Shown piece after piece: positions 8,363 through 17,900 of a stretch of DNA of 64,000 bases. Under the pieces are notes generated by a model that was given only the letters and a program-made list of their open reading frames with translations, did not search any database and had not been told where the DNA came from. Positions within the stretch are counted from its first letter, which is position 1. Each line of letters begins with the position of its first letter. Origin of the DNA: Oceanobacillus saliphilus (lineage in GTDB: Bacteria; Bacillota; Bacilli; Bacillales; Amphibacillaceae); the NCBI RefSeq assembly GCF_023522835.1, contig NZ_JALCZU010000001.1:513297-577296 (forward strand). The letters run 5' to 3'. Position numbers and translations under genes: made by a program.

Positions 8363-8878
8363 TTATTTATTCATGCTGGAGAAGAAGTCAGATAAAGGAT
8401 CTTCATCTTCTTCAATTGGTTCCTCTTCATGCAATTCGAGGCCATCCACATTAAAATCATCCAGGTCCATTTCCTGGCTTGGTGTTTTTTCAGACCCGTT
8501 AGTGGTGTCTTCCTGAAGGTACAAGGCTTCATCGATATTGCTTGTATTGCTGTTCAGCGCAGCAAGCAAGGTAGTTGCACGCATCGGATCGCTTAATAGA
8601 TGAAACAGTATACTTCCGATAAGTGCCTCTGAATGCTCGTGCTTCAGCCAGCTTCTCTGTTCCTTCGTAAGCTGCTTTGGCAATGGAATCGTAACTGTTT
8701 CCTTTTCCTTTACGAAAGTCTCATTGACCCCTTTGAGAACAAAACCGGCAATTTTGCTTGAAAAATTTCTGCGTTCGGTTTCCTTCAGATTCTGCAATTG
8801 TTTTAATAGATAATCAGGTGTATCAGAGGGGACTCGAAAGGTAATCGACTGTCCACGCTCTATACTATTTTTCGACAT
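8363..8878 (-). CDS. ParR-position partner protein of a ParM-like actin
   Basis: 171-residue soluble protein encoded 13 bases downstream of the actin-like gene. The N-terminal half is basic and contains an arginine-flanked strand (SITFRVPSDTPDYLLKQL), compatible with a ribbon-helix-helix adaptor that binds centromere DNA. The C-terminal 50 residues are strongly acidic and end in LSDFFSSMNK, a likely actin-contact tail. By position it should link parC-like repeats to filament ends, as ParR or AlfB does. No sequence motif proves this; it could also be a different adaptor. Confidence 0.6.
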   Translation of the reverse strand: MSKNSIERGQSITFRVPSDTPDYLLKQLQNLKETERRNFSSKIAGFVLKGVNETFVKEKETVTIPLPKQLTKEQRSWLKHEHSEALIGSILFHLLSDPMRATTLLAALNSNTSNIDEALYLQEDTTNGSEKTPSQEMDLDDFNVDGLELHEEEPIEEDEDPLSDFFSSMNK

Positions 8879-8891
8879 GATCTCACCCTAT

Positions 8892-10064
8892 TTATTTTGC
8901 TTTTGAAGTCACTTTTTCTTCTTTTTTCGAACCTTTTTCAGCTTTTTGAATAAAATCACATATTAATTTATAATAGGCATTTGCCATCATCCAAATACTT
9001 TCATTTTCATCTTCAAAGAATTCAATATTATAGCCGTCCAGTTTATTGTTCAGTGCTTTAATATAGTCTTTAAGAACTGCAGACCCTCCACCTACAAAAT
9101 AGCAGATTTCGGATTGTGAATTTTTTGCCCATACATTTCTTAGGAAGCGGTATTCCTTTTTCGCGAGTTCAAGCAAGATATGGTCTGTAATATCATGTAC
9201 ATTCGTTCTGCTTCCTTTTACCATAATGTGATGTCTATCATTTTTTCTTGTAATGATATCCACTACGTCACGTCGGCTGTCCAATTCAACACCATGCTTC
9301 GAACGAATTTCTTCTCGAATAGCTTCCAATGACTCAGAAACTCCCAAATTAAATCCTTGGGCCTTATCATCATCCACATTCCTGTTTCGGATAACCGCGA
9401 TATCTGTGGATAATCCACCAATATCCTGAATTAGAATTTGTTTATCAATTAATTCTTTATTTATTACTTTTAAATCATTGTCCATAATTAGATTTACATA
9501 CGCAGCAAAGCCTTCTGGATATACTTTTACTTCATCAAATTTAATATTTACCTTTTTACCTTGGTGTTTAGGTGTAACAAGAAATTCAACCTGATGTACA
9601 GAACCAAGAAGCTGTGAGCGGTACCCTACATCTTTTCCTTCTTTCACTTCTCTTAATGGAAGTCCTGTTCCCAATGTATAGGTTGCATCTGTTACGCCAT
9701 TTTTTTCCATGAAGTCATCTGTGCTGACAGCATCCAATGCCAATGCAGCAAATAACATGATTAATGTTTGATCTTCCTCAGATTTACTGCTTCCTGGATC
9801 AAGCTCCTCTGAATTGCTCGTTTTCGTTGCCAAGTTACCGACACGATAAATAATATTATTTTCATCCAAAGCAGGGGAGTGTACCCGAATGTGGATATTT
9901 TCCAATACATCTTTTTGATCCAATTCTTCAATTCCGATTACAGGACGATCTTCTAAATCTGGTGCAATAACATTGGGAATATACAGCTCATTTTCCAATT
10001 TACCAAAATTACCTTTTAAAGCATCATTTCCAACATCTACCGCCGCGATTCTCGATTTTACCAT
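8892..10064 (-). CDS. ParM/StbA-family actin-like protein
   Basis: Actin-fold ATPase of 390 residues. Phosphate-1 loop AAVDVGNDALKG is at residues 7-18, phosphate-2 loop QDIGGLSTDIAVI near 213, and an adenosine motif YFVGGGSAVLKDY near 334. These proteins polymerise into filaments that push or pull DNA or organise cell contents. Family members are common on plasmids (ParM, AlfA, Alp7A), but many Bacillaceae carry a chromosomal copy. An iteron-like region upstream (10150-10265) could be its centromere. The last 20 residues are Lys/Glu-rich and probably disordered. No plasmid replication gene is in the window. Confidence 0.88.
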   Translation of the reverse strand: MVKSRIAAVDVGNDALKGNFGKLENELYIPNVIAPDLEDRPVIGIEELDQKDVLENIHIRVHSPALDENNIIYRVGNLATKTSNSEELDPGSSKSEEDQTLIMLFAALALDAVSTDDFMEKNGVTDATYTLGTGLPLREVKEGKDVGYRSQLLGSVHQVEFLVTPKHQGKKVNIKFDEVKVYPEGFAAYVNLIMDNDLKVINKELIDKQILIQDIGGLSTDIAVIRNRNVDDDKAQGFNLGVSESLEAIREEIRSKHGVELDSRRDVVDIITRKNDRHHIMVKGSRTNVHDITDHILLELAKKEYRFLRNVWAKNSQSEICYFVGGGSAVLKDYIKALNNKLDGYNIEFFEDENESIWMMANAYYKLICDFIQKAEKGSKKEEKVTSKAK

Positions 10065-10149
10065 TTCTCAATACCCCTCTCTTATTTTACCTATACTGAT
10101 AGAATAATTGTTTTTCATAAAATATACAATGAGCCTATGTATGTATTCT

Positions 10150-10265
10150 TATTTGTTTACATGTACACATTTTGCATTCGTTGATATAACAACATACATA
10201 CGTGTTTGTATACATGTTTACTTATTTGAAAACAAGATTACTTTCAAAGTATACATGTTTACAAT
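10150..10265. repeat. iteron-like repeats upstream of the ParM-like gene (putative parC)
   Basis: GTATACATGTTTAC occurs twice in direct orientation (10208-10221 and 10249-10262), and an inverted related copy GTTTACATGTACAC is at 10155-10168. Further ACATACATAC/TATGTATGT stretches lie around them. Clustered repeats directly upstream of an actin-type segregation gene are typical of parC centromeres, which often overlap the promoter. Confidence 0.55.
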
Positions 10266-10693
10266 TTTGTAATCAACTATTATCATCTCTTAAAAAATAC
10301 AACACCTCTCCCCTCCCCTATTTAAAACTATTAGATTAAAAATACTTTGGAGTACTAAAATGAGTGATTTATAAACCAGAATGCAAGTCCTTTGCGTAAT
10401 GGTCGGTCCACGAGCTCCAGCATGAAGGAGATTCATCTGTCAATGGAAGATACTCACCTGTCCAATATAACCACAACTCTAGCTAATAGACTGATCGACT
10501 CTATTTACAATAATAGAAAATCGGCCTTCTATAAACACAAGAAACTATCAATTTAGAACTAAGACTTAAAATATTTATATTTTCTAACTATATTATTTAG
10601 AATTATGGTACTATTAGATAAGAATAGGAAATATTACCCAAATGCATGGCACGGGAAAGCAATTGCAAAATCGTTATGAAAGGATACCCTATT
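10266..10693. other. AT-rich intergenic region, little recognisable
   Basis: About 430 bases between the putative parC repeats and the diguanylate cyclase. It must contain the promoters of the two divergent genes. A block with more GC at about 10375-10480 is not shared with other parts of the window. No convincing gene or RNA was seen. Confidence 0.4.
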
Positions 10694-11980
10694 ATGTATA
10701 AATTAAAAGCCTTTATAATTGGTATTTTTATATTTTCAATGATTGTTGCTATTGCAGCGGGTCCTATAGATATATCTATTCCATTCTATTTTCAGGTCTT
10801 TTTCGTGTACTTATTGTTCACCACACTCTATTCACATCTTAAAACGGTTGTAAAAACAGGTAATGTCAATTTAGACTATAGTATTTCGTATGGGCTTTCA
10901 TTTGTATTGATCGCTGGTCCATTAGGCCTATTTTTATTTGAGATTGTTAATCGTTTTTACGTCTACTTTTACCGAAAAAAGACCGGTACGGCAGATGAAG
11001 ATGAGTTTTTACATACCTTTTATAATATTGGAGGGCCGGCACTGCTCCATTCATTAGGGTATTTTATATTCTTTGGATTATATCCTTATGTTGAGGGGAT
11101 ACCTTTTGGTTACTGGGGACTGCTCGTTGCAATCGTCGCCTTTACAGACCTTTTATCTTCCCTATTGCTGCTGACCATTTTTCATATATCAGGGAATACG
11201 CATACAGGCCAGGAAGCATGGGATTTTATTAAAGGTAGAAGCATTTTGGATACGATGAAAAAAGCTGTTTCAAATGGATTATTGTTTATCTTCCTTTTGG
11301 AGCAACGATGGGAAGTATTATTTGCCTTGTTTATACTGAATTACCTCGTGAGCCGGTCGGCCGTGCTTCAGTCCAAAACCATCCAACATAAGATTGAGAG
11401 GGATCGTTTTGAACAAATGGCCTATACCGATTTCCTTACAAAGGTCCATAACCGTACCTATATGAATAAAATTATGAATGAGCTTGATGATTCCGATGAA
11501 GAAGTAGGCATCATTGTAAGTGATATTGATACGTTTAAACGCATCAATGATACATATAACCATGCAGTAGGTGATTGTGTTATACAGCATTTTGCAATGA
11601 GACTAAAAAGCTTTTTAAGGGATGATGATTACCTCTTTCGGAGTGGTGGCGAGGAATTTACCATCATACTCAGAAACAGGGATTATAAAGAATGCATGAA
11701 CCTCGTGCAAGAGCTTCAAAAAGGCATTGAAAACACACCAGCAGTGGCTGAATTCCGTTCCAAACGGATCACCATCTCCTATACCGCTTCATTCGGATTG
11801 TACTATTATAAGTCCAATCCACAAACGGACATTAAGAAAGCATATATTCATGCTGATGACTTGCTTTTTAATGCAAAAAATGAAGGGAAAAATCAAGTTT
11901 CCGTTAAAAACGGCATTATCGATTTGCCATTATCAGCCAGATACTGTTCAACAACCCAAAAAGAGAAAGTTAATATATAA
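10694..11980 (+). CDS. membrane-bound diguanylate cyclase (GGDEF domain)
   Basis: Makes cyclic di-GMP from two GTP. The N-terminal 220 residues hold about six to eight hydrophobic membrane segments forming a sensor of unknown ligand. A GGDEF domain follows, beginning near FEQMAYTDFLTKVHNRTYMN. The active-site loop reads GGEEF and an inhibitory I-site RDDD lies five residues before it, so the enzyme is probably active and product-inhibited. The chosen start is the ATG at 10694 with GAAAGGA about 9 bases upstream; an in-frame ATG at 10646 would add 16 non-hydrophobic residues. Because c-di-GMP often controls exopolysaccharide, a link to the eps cluster is possible but not shown. Confidence 0.9.
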   Translation: MYKLKAFIIGIFIFSMIVAIAAGPIDISIPFYFQVFFVYLLFTTLYSHLKTVVKTGNVNLDYSISYGLSFVLIAGPLGLFLFEIVNRFYVYFYRKKTGTADEDEFLHTFYNIGGPALLHSLGYFIFFGLYPYVEGIPFGYWGLLVAIVAFTDLLSSLLLLTIFHISGNTHTGQEAWDFIKGRSILDTMKKAVSNGLLFIFLLEQRWEVLFALFILNYLVSRSAVLQSKTIQHKIERDRFEQMAYTDFLTKVHNRTYMNKIMNELDDSDEEVGIIVSDIDTFKRINDTYNHAVGDCVIQHFAMRLKSFLRDDDYLFRSGGEEFTIILRNRDYKECMNLVQELQKGIENTPAVAEFRSKRITISYTASFGLYYYKSNPQTDIKKAYIHADDLLFNAKNEGKNQVSVKNGIIDLPLSARYCSTTQKEKVNI

Positions 11981-12021
11981 CAAAGCGCGGGGCGCTGCAA
12001 AAATATACACTCCTTCACCTG

Positions 12022-12061
12022 AAAAAATCCCCTTACTTAGAAATCAGTAAGGGGATTTTTC
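12022..12061. terminator. bidirectional terminator between the cyclase and rlmN
   Basis: A 15-bp near-perfect inverted repeat (AAAAATCCCCTTACT / AGTAAGGGGATTTTT) is flanked by A and T runs, so it can stop the convergent transcripts from both sides. Confidence 0.93.
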
Positions 12062-12064
12062 CAA

Positions 12065-13132
12065 TTAGACTACTTTTGTTTTTTTAATTTGTTTACTTCT
12101 TAACTGACCGCAGGCAGCATCGATATCGGCGCCGTTTTCCCAACGGACACCACAGTTAATGCCTCTTTCCTTAAGTGTTTCAAAGAAGGTCTGGATCGTT
12201 TCAGATTGACTGCGCTGATAATCAATATGTTCATCAACTGTATTATAAGGAATTAGATTAACATAGGCCAAATGACGATGGTCTTTAATTAGATTCGCCA
12301 GTTGAATTGCTTCTTCCTTATGATCATTGACATCCCTGAGCATAATATACTCATAGGTGATCCGCCTGTTTTTCTTCTCCAGATAGTAATCCACAGCTTT
12401 CATTAGCTTTTCTATCGGGAATGCTTTATTTATCTTCATAATACTTGTACGCAGCTCATTATTCGGTGCGTGAAGGGAAATCGCTAAGTTAACTTGGATA
12501 TCCTTGTCAGCGAACTCATATATTTTATGAGCAAGTCCACTTGTTGAAACAGTAATATGTCTTGCACCGATATTAAGACCACGATCATCGTTAACAACGT
12601 ACAGGAAGTCCATCAGATTTTCGAAGTTATCAAACGGTTCTCCAATACCCATGACAACGATATGACTTACGCGCTCATCATCACCTCTTGTATCCAGGTG
12701 TTTTTGAACATTCATGATTTGTTCCACGATTTCGCCACTGCTTAAGTCACGGCTTTTACGAAGTAGTCCACTTGCACAGAAGGTACATCCGATGTTACAG
12801 CCGACCTGTGTCGTTACACAGACAGATAGTCCATAGTGAAAACGCATCAGAACGGTTTCAATTAGATTCCCATCTTCTAGTTTAAATAGGAACTTTATCG
12901 TACCATCTTTTGACTCCTGTTTGACTTCTTCCCCCATTGTATGCAGGACAAAGTTATCTTCAAGCAGTTTGATGGTTTCCTTATTCACATTTCCCATTTC
13001 ATTAAAATCTGAAATACGCTTTTTATATAGCCAGTTCCATACCTGATCTGCCCGGAAACGCTTTTCTCCGCGCTCTAAAAGCCATTCTGTAAGCTGTTCA
13101 TATGTCAATCCATAAATGGATGATTTACTCAT
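12065..13132 (-). CDS. rlmN: 23S rRNA (adenine2503-C2)-methyltransferase / tRNA methyltransferase RlmN
   Basis: Radical-SAM enzyme that methylates C2 of A2503 in 23S rRNA and, in characterised members, A37 of some tRNAs. The 355-residue length is normal. The cluster motif [11 protein letters not shown] gives the CxxxCxxC iron-sulfur ligands, and a catalytic Cys near the C-terminus is present in the segment AACGQL. The SAM-binding motif GIGEP is also present. The reading [10 protein letters not shown] starts at an ATG at 13132. It appears monocistronic and convergent with the diguanylate cyclase. Confidence 0.96.
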   Translation of the reverse strand: MSKSSIYGLTYEQLTEWLLERGEKRFRADQVWNWLYKKRISDFNEMGNVNKETIKLLEDNFVLHTMGEEVKQESKDGTIKFLFKLEDGNLIETVLMRFHYGLSVCVTTQVGCNIGCTFCASGLLRKSRDLSSGEIVEQIMNVQKHLDTRGDDERVSHIVVMGIGEPFDNFENLMDFLYVVNDDRGLNIGARHITVSTSGLAHKIYEFADKDIQVNLAISLHAPNNELRTSIMKINKAFPIEKLMKAVDYYLEKKNRRITYEYIMLRDVNDHKEEAIQLANLIKDHRHLAYVNLIPYNTVDEHIDYQRSQSETIQTFFETLKERGINCGVRWENGADIDAACGQLRSKQIKKTKVV

Positions 13133-13382
13133 TGTTTACCCTCATTTCGATTCATTGCTGTTACTATATTACATATTACTCCATCTAACGACGTCTCGCA
13201 AATGGTTTTTGCGGGATTGTGTGTGTTAAACGTCCATATGTGTGTTGTAAAGCGTTCTAATTCAACACACTACTAGTTTTTTGGCAGAATACTTTTAATC
13301 GCATTCTAGGCAGGAATAGACTGTATTAAGCGAGACAGCTTATCATACGTAAAAAAGAAGACAGCAACAAGCCTTTGAAAGT

Positions 13383-13418
13383 AAAAAAATGTGCTGTGGA
13401 AGAAAATCCACAGCACAT
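13383..13418 (-). terminator. terminator of the gltAB operon
   Basis: On the minus strand the perfect 12-bp stem ATGTGCTGTGGA / TCCACAGCACAT is followed by six T, 12 bases after the stop of gltB. Confidence 0.95.
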
Positions 13419-13429
13419 CTCTTTTCCTA

Positions 13430-14914
13430 TTATGGCAGCTTTGTTTCACCCATTAAGAATAGGTCACACTCTCTCGCAGCTGCTCTTCCTTCGTTAATTG
13501 CCCATACAATTAGGCTTTGTCCTCGTCGGATATCTCCTGCTGCAAATATGCCCTCCACGTTTGTCGTGAATTTCCCGTATGCAGCCTTAACCGTAGTGCG
13601 TGAAGTAGTTTCCACATTCAGCTGTTGAATAAGGTCCTGGTCCGGTCCTTTAAAACCAATCGCAACGAGCACAAGATCAGCAGGCCAAACTTGCTCCGTC
13701 CCGGGAATCTCTTCACGAATCTTTTTGCCATGCTCATAGCGCGTTTTTACGTTAATGGTATGCACTTCTTTTACATGTCCATGTTCATCGCCGACAAACT
13801 TTGTTGTTTGCACGGCATATGCACGTGGGTCTTCTCCCTGAAATGCTTCAGCTTCTGCATGACCGTATTCCACCCGGTGGATTTTAGGATATTGTGGCCA
13901 AGGATTTGAATCTTCGTCACGAAGCAGGTTTTTTTTCTCATAAATATCGAATTGTGTTAGATTTTTACAATTATGTCTGACTGATGTGGCGAGACAGTCC
14001 GTACCAGTATCTCCACCACCGATTACGATAACATCTTTGTCAGCAGCAGAAATATAGTTTCCATCTTCTAAATTGGAATCTAGCAAGCTTTCTACATTCG
14101 CATGCAGGAAATCCATAGCACGGTGTATTCCTTTAAGATCACTGCCCTCGACTTCCATTTCACGATGTAGTGCTGCCCCACCGCAAAGAATCGTTGCATC
14201 AAATTCAAGCTTCAGATCTTCAATCGAAATATCTTTTCCAACTTCTGTATTGGTAATGAATTCAATACCTTCCTGCTCTAAAATGGTTACGCGCCTCAAA
14301 ACGATATCATAAGAAAGCTTCATTTCCGGTATACCGTATGTCAAAAGGCCTCCAACACGTTTATCCCGCTCAAATACAGTAACAGAGTGGCCTGCTTTAT
14401 TCAGCTGGGCAGCCGCCGCAAGTCCAGCTGGCCCTGAGCCGACCACTGCAACACGTTTTCCGGTACGGATTTCAGGAGGGTTAGGGAGTACCCAGCCTTC
14501 CTCAAATCCTTTTTCAATAATAGACCGTTCCACCGTTCGAATAGCAACAGCGGGTTCATTGATTCCGAGAACACAAGCACCTTCACATGGTGCCGGACAG
14601 GCAATACCAGTAAATTCCGGAAAGTTATTCATTTGATGTCCCCGATCAAGTGCTTCTTTCCACTTACCTTCATATACAAGTTGGTTCCACTCGGGAATAA
14701 GATGATAAACGGGACAACCTGATGTCACACCATTTATTTCCATACCGGTGTGACATGTTGGTACGCCACAGTCCATACAGCGTGCTCCTTGCTGTTTTAC
14801 CTCTTCTTCTGTCATCGGAGCAGTATAGTCATTCCAATCTTGTATTCGCTCATTTAGATTCCTTCCCGGACGGGTTTTGCGATCATAATCCATAAATCCA
14901 GTTTGTTTCCCCAT
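13430..14914 (-). CDS. gltB: glutamate synthase small subunit (NADPH)
   Basis: Beta subunit of glutamate synthase (gltB in Bacillus naming, gltD in enterics). It oxidises NADPH and passes electrons via FAD and iron-sulfur clusters to the large subunit. Two cysteine clusters in the N-terminal part (CMDCGVPTCHTG and CPAPCEGACV) bind 4Fe-4S. The FAD loop VVGSGPAGLAAA is near residue 150 and the NADPH loop VIGGGDTGTDC near 290. The start at 14914 (MGKQTGFM) has AAGAGGGGG 7 bases upstream. It follows the large-subunit gene by 33 bases. Confidence 0.96.
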   Translation of the reverse strand: MGKQTGFMDYDRKTRPGRNLNERIQDWNDYTAPMTEEEVKQQGARCMDCGVPTCHTGMEINGVTSGCPVYHLIPEWNQLVYEGKWKEALDRGHQMNNFPEFTGIACPAPCEGACVLGINEPAVAIRTVERSIIEKGFEEGWVLPNPPEIRTGKRVAVVGSGPAGLAAAAQLNKAGHSVTVFERDKRVGGLLTYGIPEMKLSYDIVLRRVTILEQEGIEFITNTEVGKDISIEDLKLEFDATILCGGAALHREMEVEGSDLKGIHRAMDFLHANVESLLDSNLEDGNYISAADKDVIVIGGGDTGTDCLATSVRHNCKNLTQFDIYEKKNLLRDEDSNPWPQYPKIHRVEYGHAEAEAFQGEDPRAYAVQTTKFVGDEHGHVKEVHTINVKTRYEHGKKIREEIPGTEQVWPADLVLVAIGFKGPDQDLIQQLNVETTSRTTVKAAYGKFTTNVEGIFAAGDIRRGQSLIVWAINEGRAAARECDLFLMGETKLP

Positions 14915-14947
14915 CAAAAGCCCCCTCTTCTTTATCATGTATTTCAA

Positions 14948-17900
14948 TTATTTTAAAACAATCCCAGGATTGAGCCCTGTTTCTACTCTTCTTTCCTTCT
15001 CTTTGAATCTATGATTACTTTCTTCAAAAGCCTGCATTTCTGCGTCAAATTTGTTTAAGCCGCTTTTCAAAAGGAAATCAATCCGATCCCTCATGGTTAC
15101 ATATGCTTTTGGGATAACCCGTACAAATTGTTTTGAATATTTTTCCCAATAAGCAAGAATACGTTCAGCGTGCGAACTGTCTGTATACTTCATATGATTT
15201 TGAATCAGGCCATATACGGTTTCCAGCTCATCCGGGGCATCAACTGCTCCGATATGGACCATAGCCGGATTAATCATTTCCCGAAAACTGTTATCCTCAT
15301 CGAATACATATGCAACACCGCCGGACATACCTGCTGCAAAATTTCTGCCTGTTGCCCCAAGAACTACTACGGTTCCACCGGTCATATACTCACAACCGTG
15401 ATCACCGATCCCTTCCACAACAATCGTTGCACCACTGTTCCTCACCGCAAAACGTTCACCTGCCACACCGCGGATATATGCTTCTCCATCTGATGCTCCA
15501 TAAAAAGCAACATTTCCGATAATCGTATTTTCCTCCGGACGGAACGTTACAACTGGAGCAGTCTTTACAATTATTTTACCTCCGGACAACCCTTTACCGA
15601 CAAAGTCGTTGGCATCACCCGTAAGGTTCAATGTCATTCCCCTCGGTATAAAGGCCCCAAAGCTCTGTCCAGCCGATCCATTGAAATTCAATTTTATTGT
15701 ATTTTCGGACAAGCCAGCAATCCCGTACCGTTTGGTGATTTCACTGCCGAGAAGTGTCCCAGTTACACGGTTAATGTTACGAATTGCCACTGTAAATTCA
15801 ACCGGTGTCCCATCCACTATTGCACGCTCGCATATAGGAATGAGTTCCTGGTAATCCAATGTTTTTTCAATTTCATGATTCTGTGCTTTCGTAGCATATT
15901 GATCGATTTTAAATGGCAGCTCCGGACGATAAAGTAACGCTGACAAATCAAGTGTTCTGCCCTTCCAATGATCGATTTGCTTCGCTTCAAGGATATCTGA
16001 CCTTCCAATCATTTCGTTAATCGTTCTGAATCCTAGCTGCGCCATAAGCTCTCTTGTTTCCGCTGCGATAAAACGCATAAAGTTAACGACATGCTCCGGA
16101 TCACCAGTAAATTTCTTTCTTAATTCCGGATTCTGTGTAGCAATCCCAACCGGACATGTATCCAAATGGCAGACACGCATCATGACACATCCTAAAGCTA
16201 CGAGTGGTGCAGTCGAGAAACCATATTCCTCAGCACCTAGCAATGCCGATACGACGACATCTCTGCCAGTCATCATCTTTCCATCTGTTTCAACGGTAAT
16301 GCGGTCACGCAAACCATTTAATAAAAGGGTTTGATGTGTTTCAGCCAAACCGATTTCCCACGGCAGCCCAGTATGCTTCAAGCTCGTTCTGGCAGCTGCA
16401 CCCGTTCCACCATCATAACCGCTAATCACGACATGATCGGCTCGTCCTTTTGCAACACCAGCTGCAATCGTCCCAACGCCTACAGCTGATACAAGTTTTA
16501 CACTAATACGAGCATGGGGATTTGCGTTTTTCAAGTTATAGATAAGCTCGGCCAAATCCTCAATCGAATAGATATCATGATGTGGCGGTGGAGAAATTAA
16601 TTCAACACCAGGAGTTGAACCACGAACTTCCGCTACCCATGGATACACTTTTTTGCCAGGCAATTGGCCACCTTCACCTGGCTTTGCCCCTTGAGCTACT
16701 TTTATTTGAATTTCATCCGCATTCACTAAGTAATTACTATTGACGCCAAATCGCCCCGAAGCAACCTGTTTGATAGAACTTCTTCTCAAATCGCCATTGT
16801 CATCACTTGTATACCGATCAGGCGATTCCCCGCCTTCTCCCGTATTACTGCGACCACCAAGACGGTTCATTGCAATGGCCAATGCTTCATGTGCCTCTTT
16901 ACTTATCGATCCAAAGGACATGGCTCCTGTTTTGAATCTTCTAACAATTACTTCGACAGATTCTACTTCCTCAATCGGTATAGGACTACGTTTCTTAAAT
17001 TTGATCAATCCACGAAGTGACTGCAGATTATTCGTTTCATCCGTCAGCATTTTTGAATACGTTTTAAAGAGATCATAATCATTGGTGCGAACCGAATGCT
17101 GCAACGTATAAATTGTCCGTGGGTTATACTGGTGATCCTCTCCATCTTCACGATATTGGAATTCATCACCTGCTGCTAACGCCCTGTCGCCACCGCGATT
17201 TTCAGTAAATGCATTCTCATGCCGCATCAATGTTTCTTTTTCAATTATATCGAGTCCTATTCCACCAAGACGTGATGCAGTTCCAGTGAAGTATTTTCCG
17301 ATAACTTCTTCATTGATTCCGACAGCTTCAAAAATTTGGGCTCCACGATAACTCAAAATGGTAGAGATACCCATTTTTGATAATATTTTAATAATTCCTT
17401 CCGTCACAGCGATTACATATCTCTCCTGGGCCTGTCTTTCCGTCATGCCTTCCAGTTCTCCATTTTCCAATAAAGCGGTAAATGTATCAAAGGCGAGATA
17501 CGGATTTATTGCTTCCGCCCCATAACCGATCAAGGCGGCAAAATGATGTACCTCTCTTGGCTCTCCGGATTCCACAAGCAGGCTGACCTTCGTACGAATC
17601 CCTTTGCGTATCAGGTGATGATGTAAACTAGAAACAGCGAGCAATGCCGGGATAGCGGCCTTATCCTCTGATACCCCTCTATCAGAGAGGATAAGCAACG
17701 TTACACCTGCATCGATAGCAGCATCAGCCTTCTCAAACAAAGCATCTAATGCGGATTCCATTTTGCTAAGTCCTTCTTTGGCATCGAATAACGTAGATAA
17801 TGTCGTTGTACGGAATTCATTCAATTGCTGTTCACGTAATTTCTCGAGTTCCGTGTTCAGTAAGATAGGGGTTTCCAGTCGTATGTGCCGGCAGTTTTCG

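Noticed and set aside
10150-10265. CRISPR-like array
   Set aside because: Only two or three short, irregularly spaced repeats and no spacers of constant length; better explained as iterons of a partition site. No CRISPR array or cas gene was seen elsewhere.
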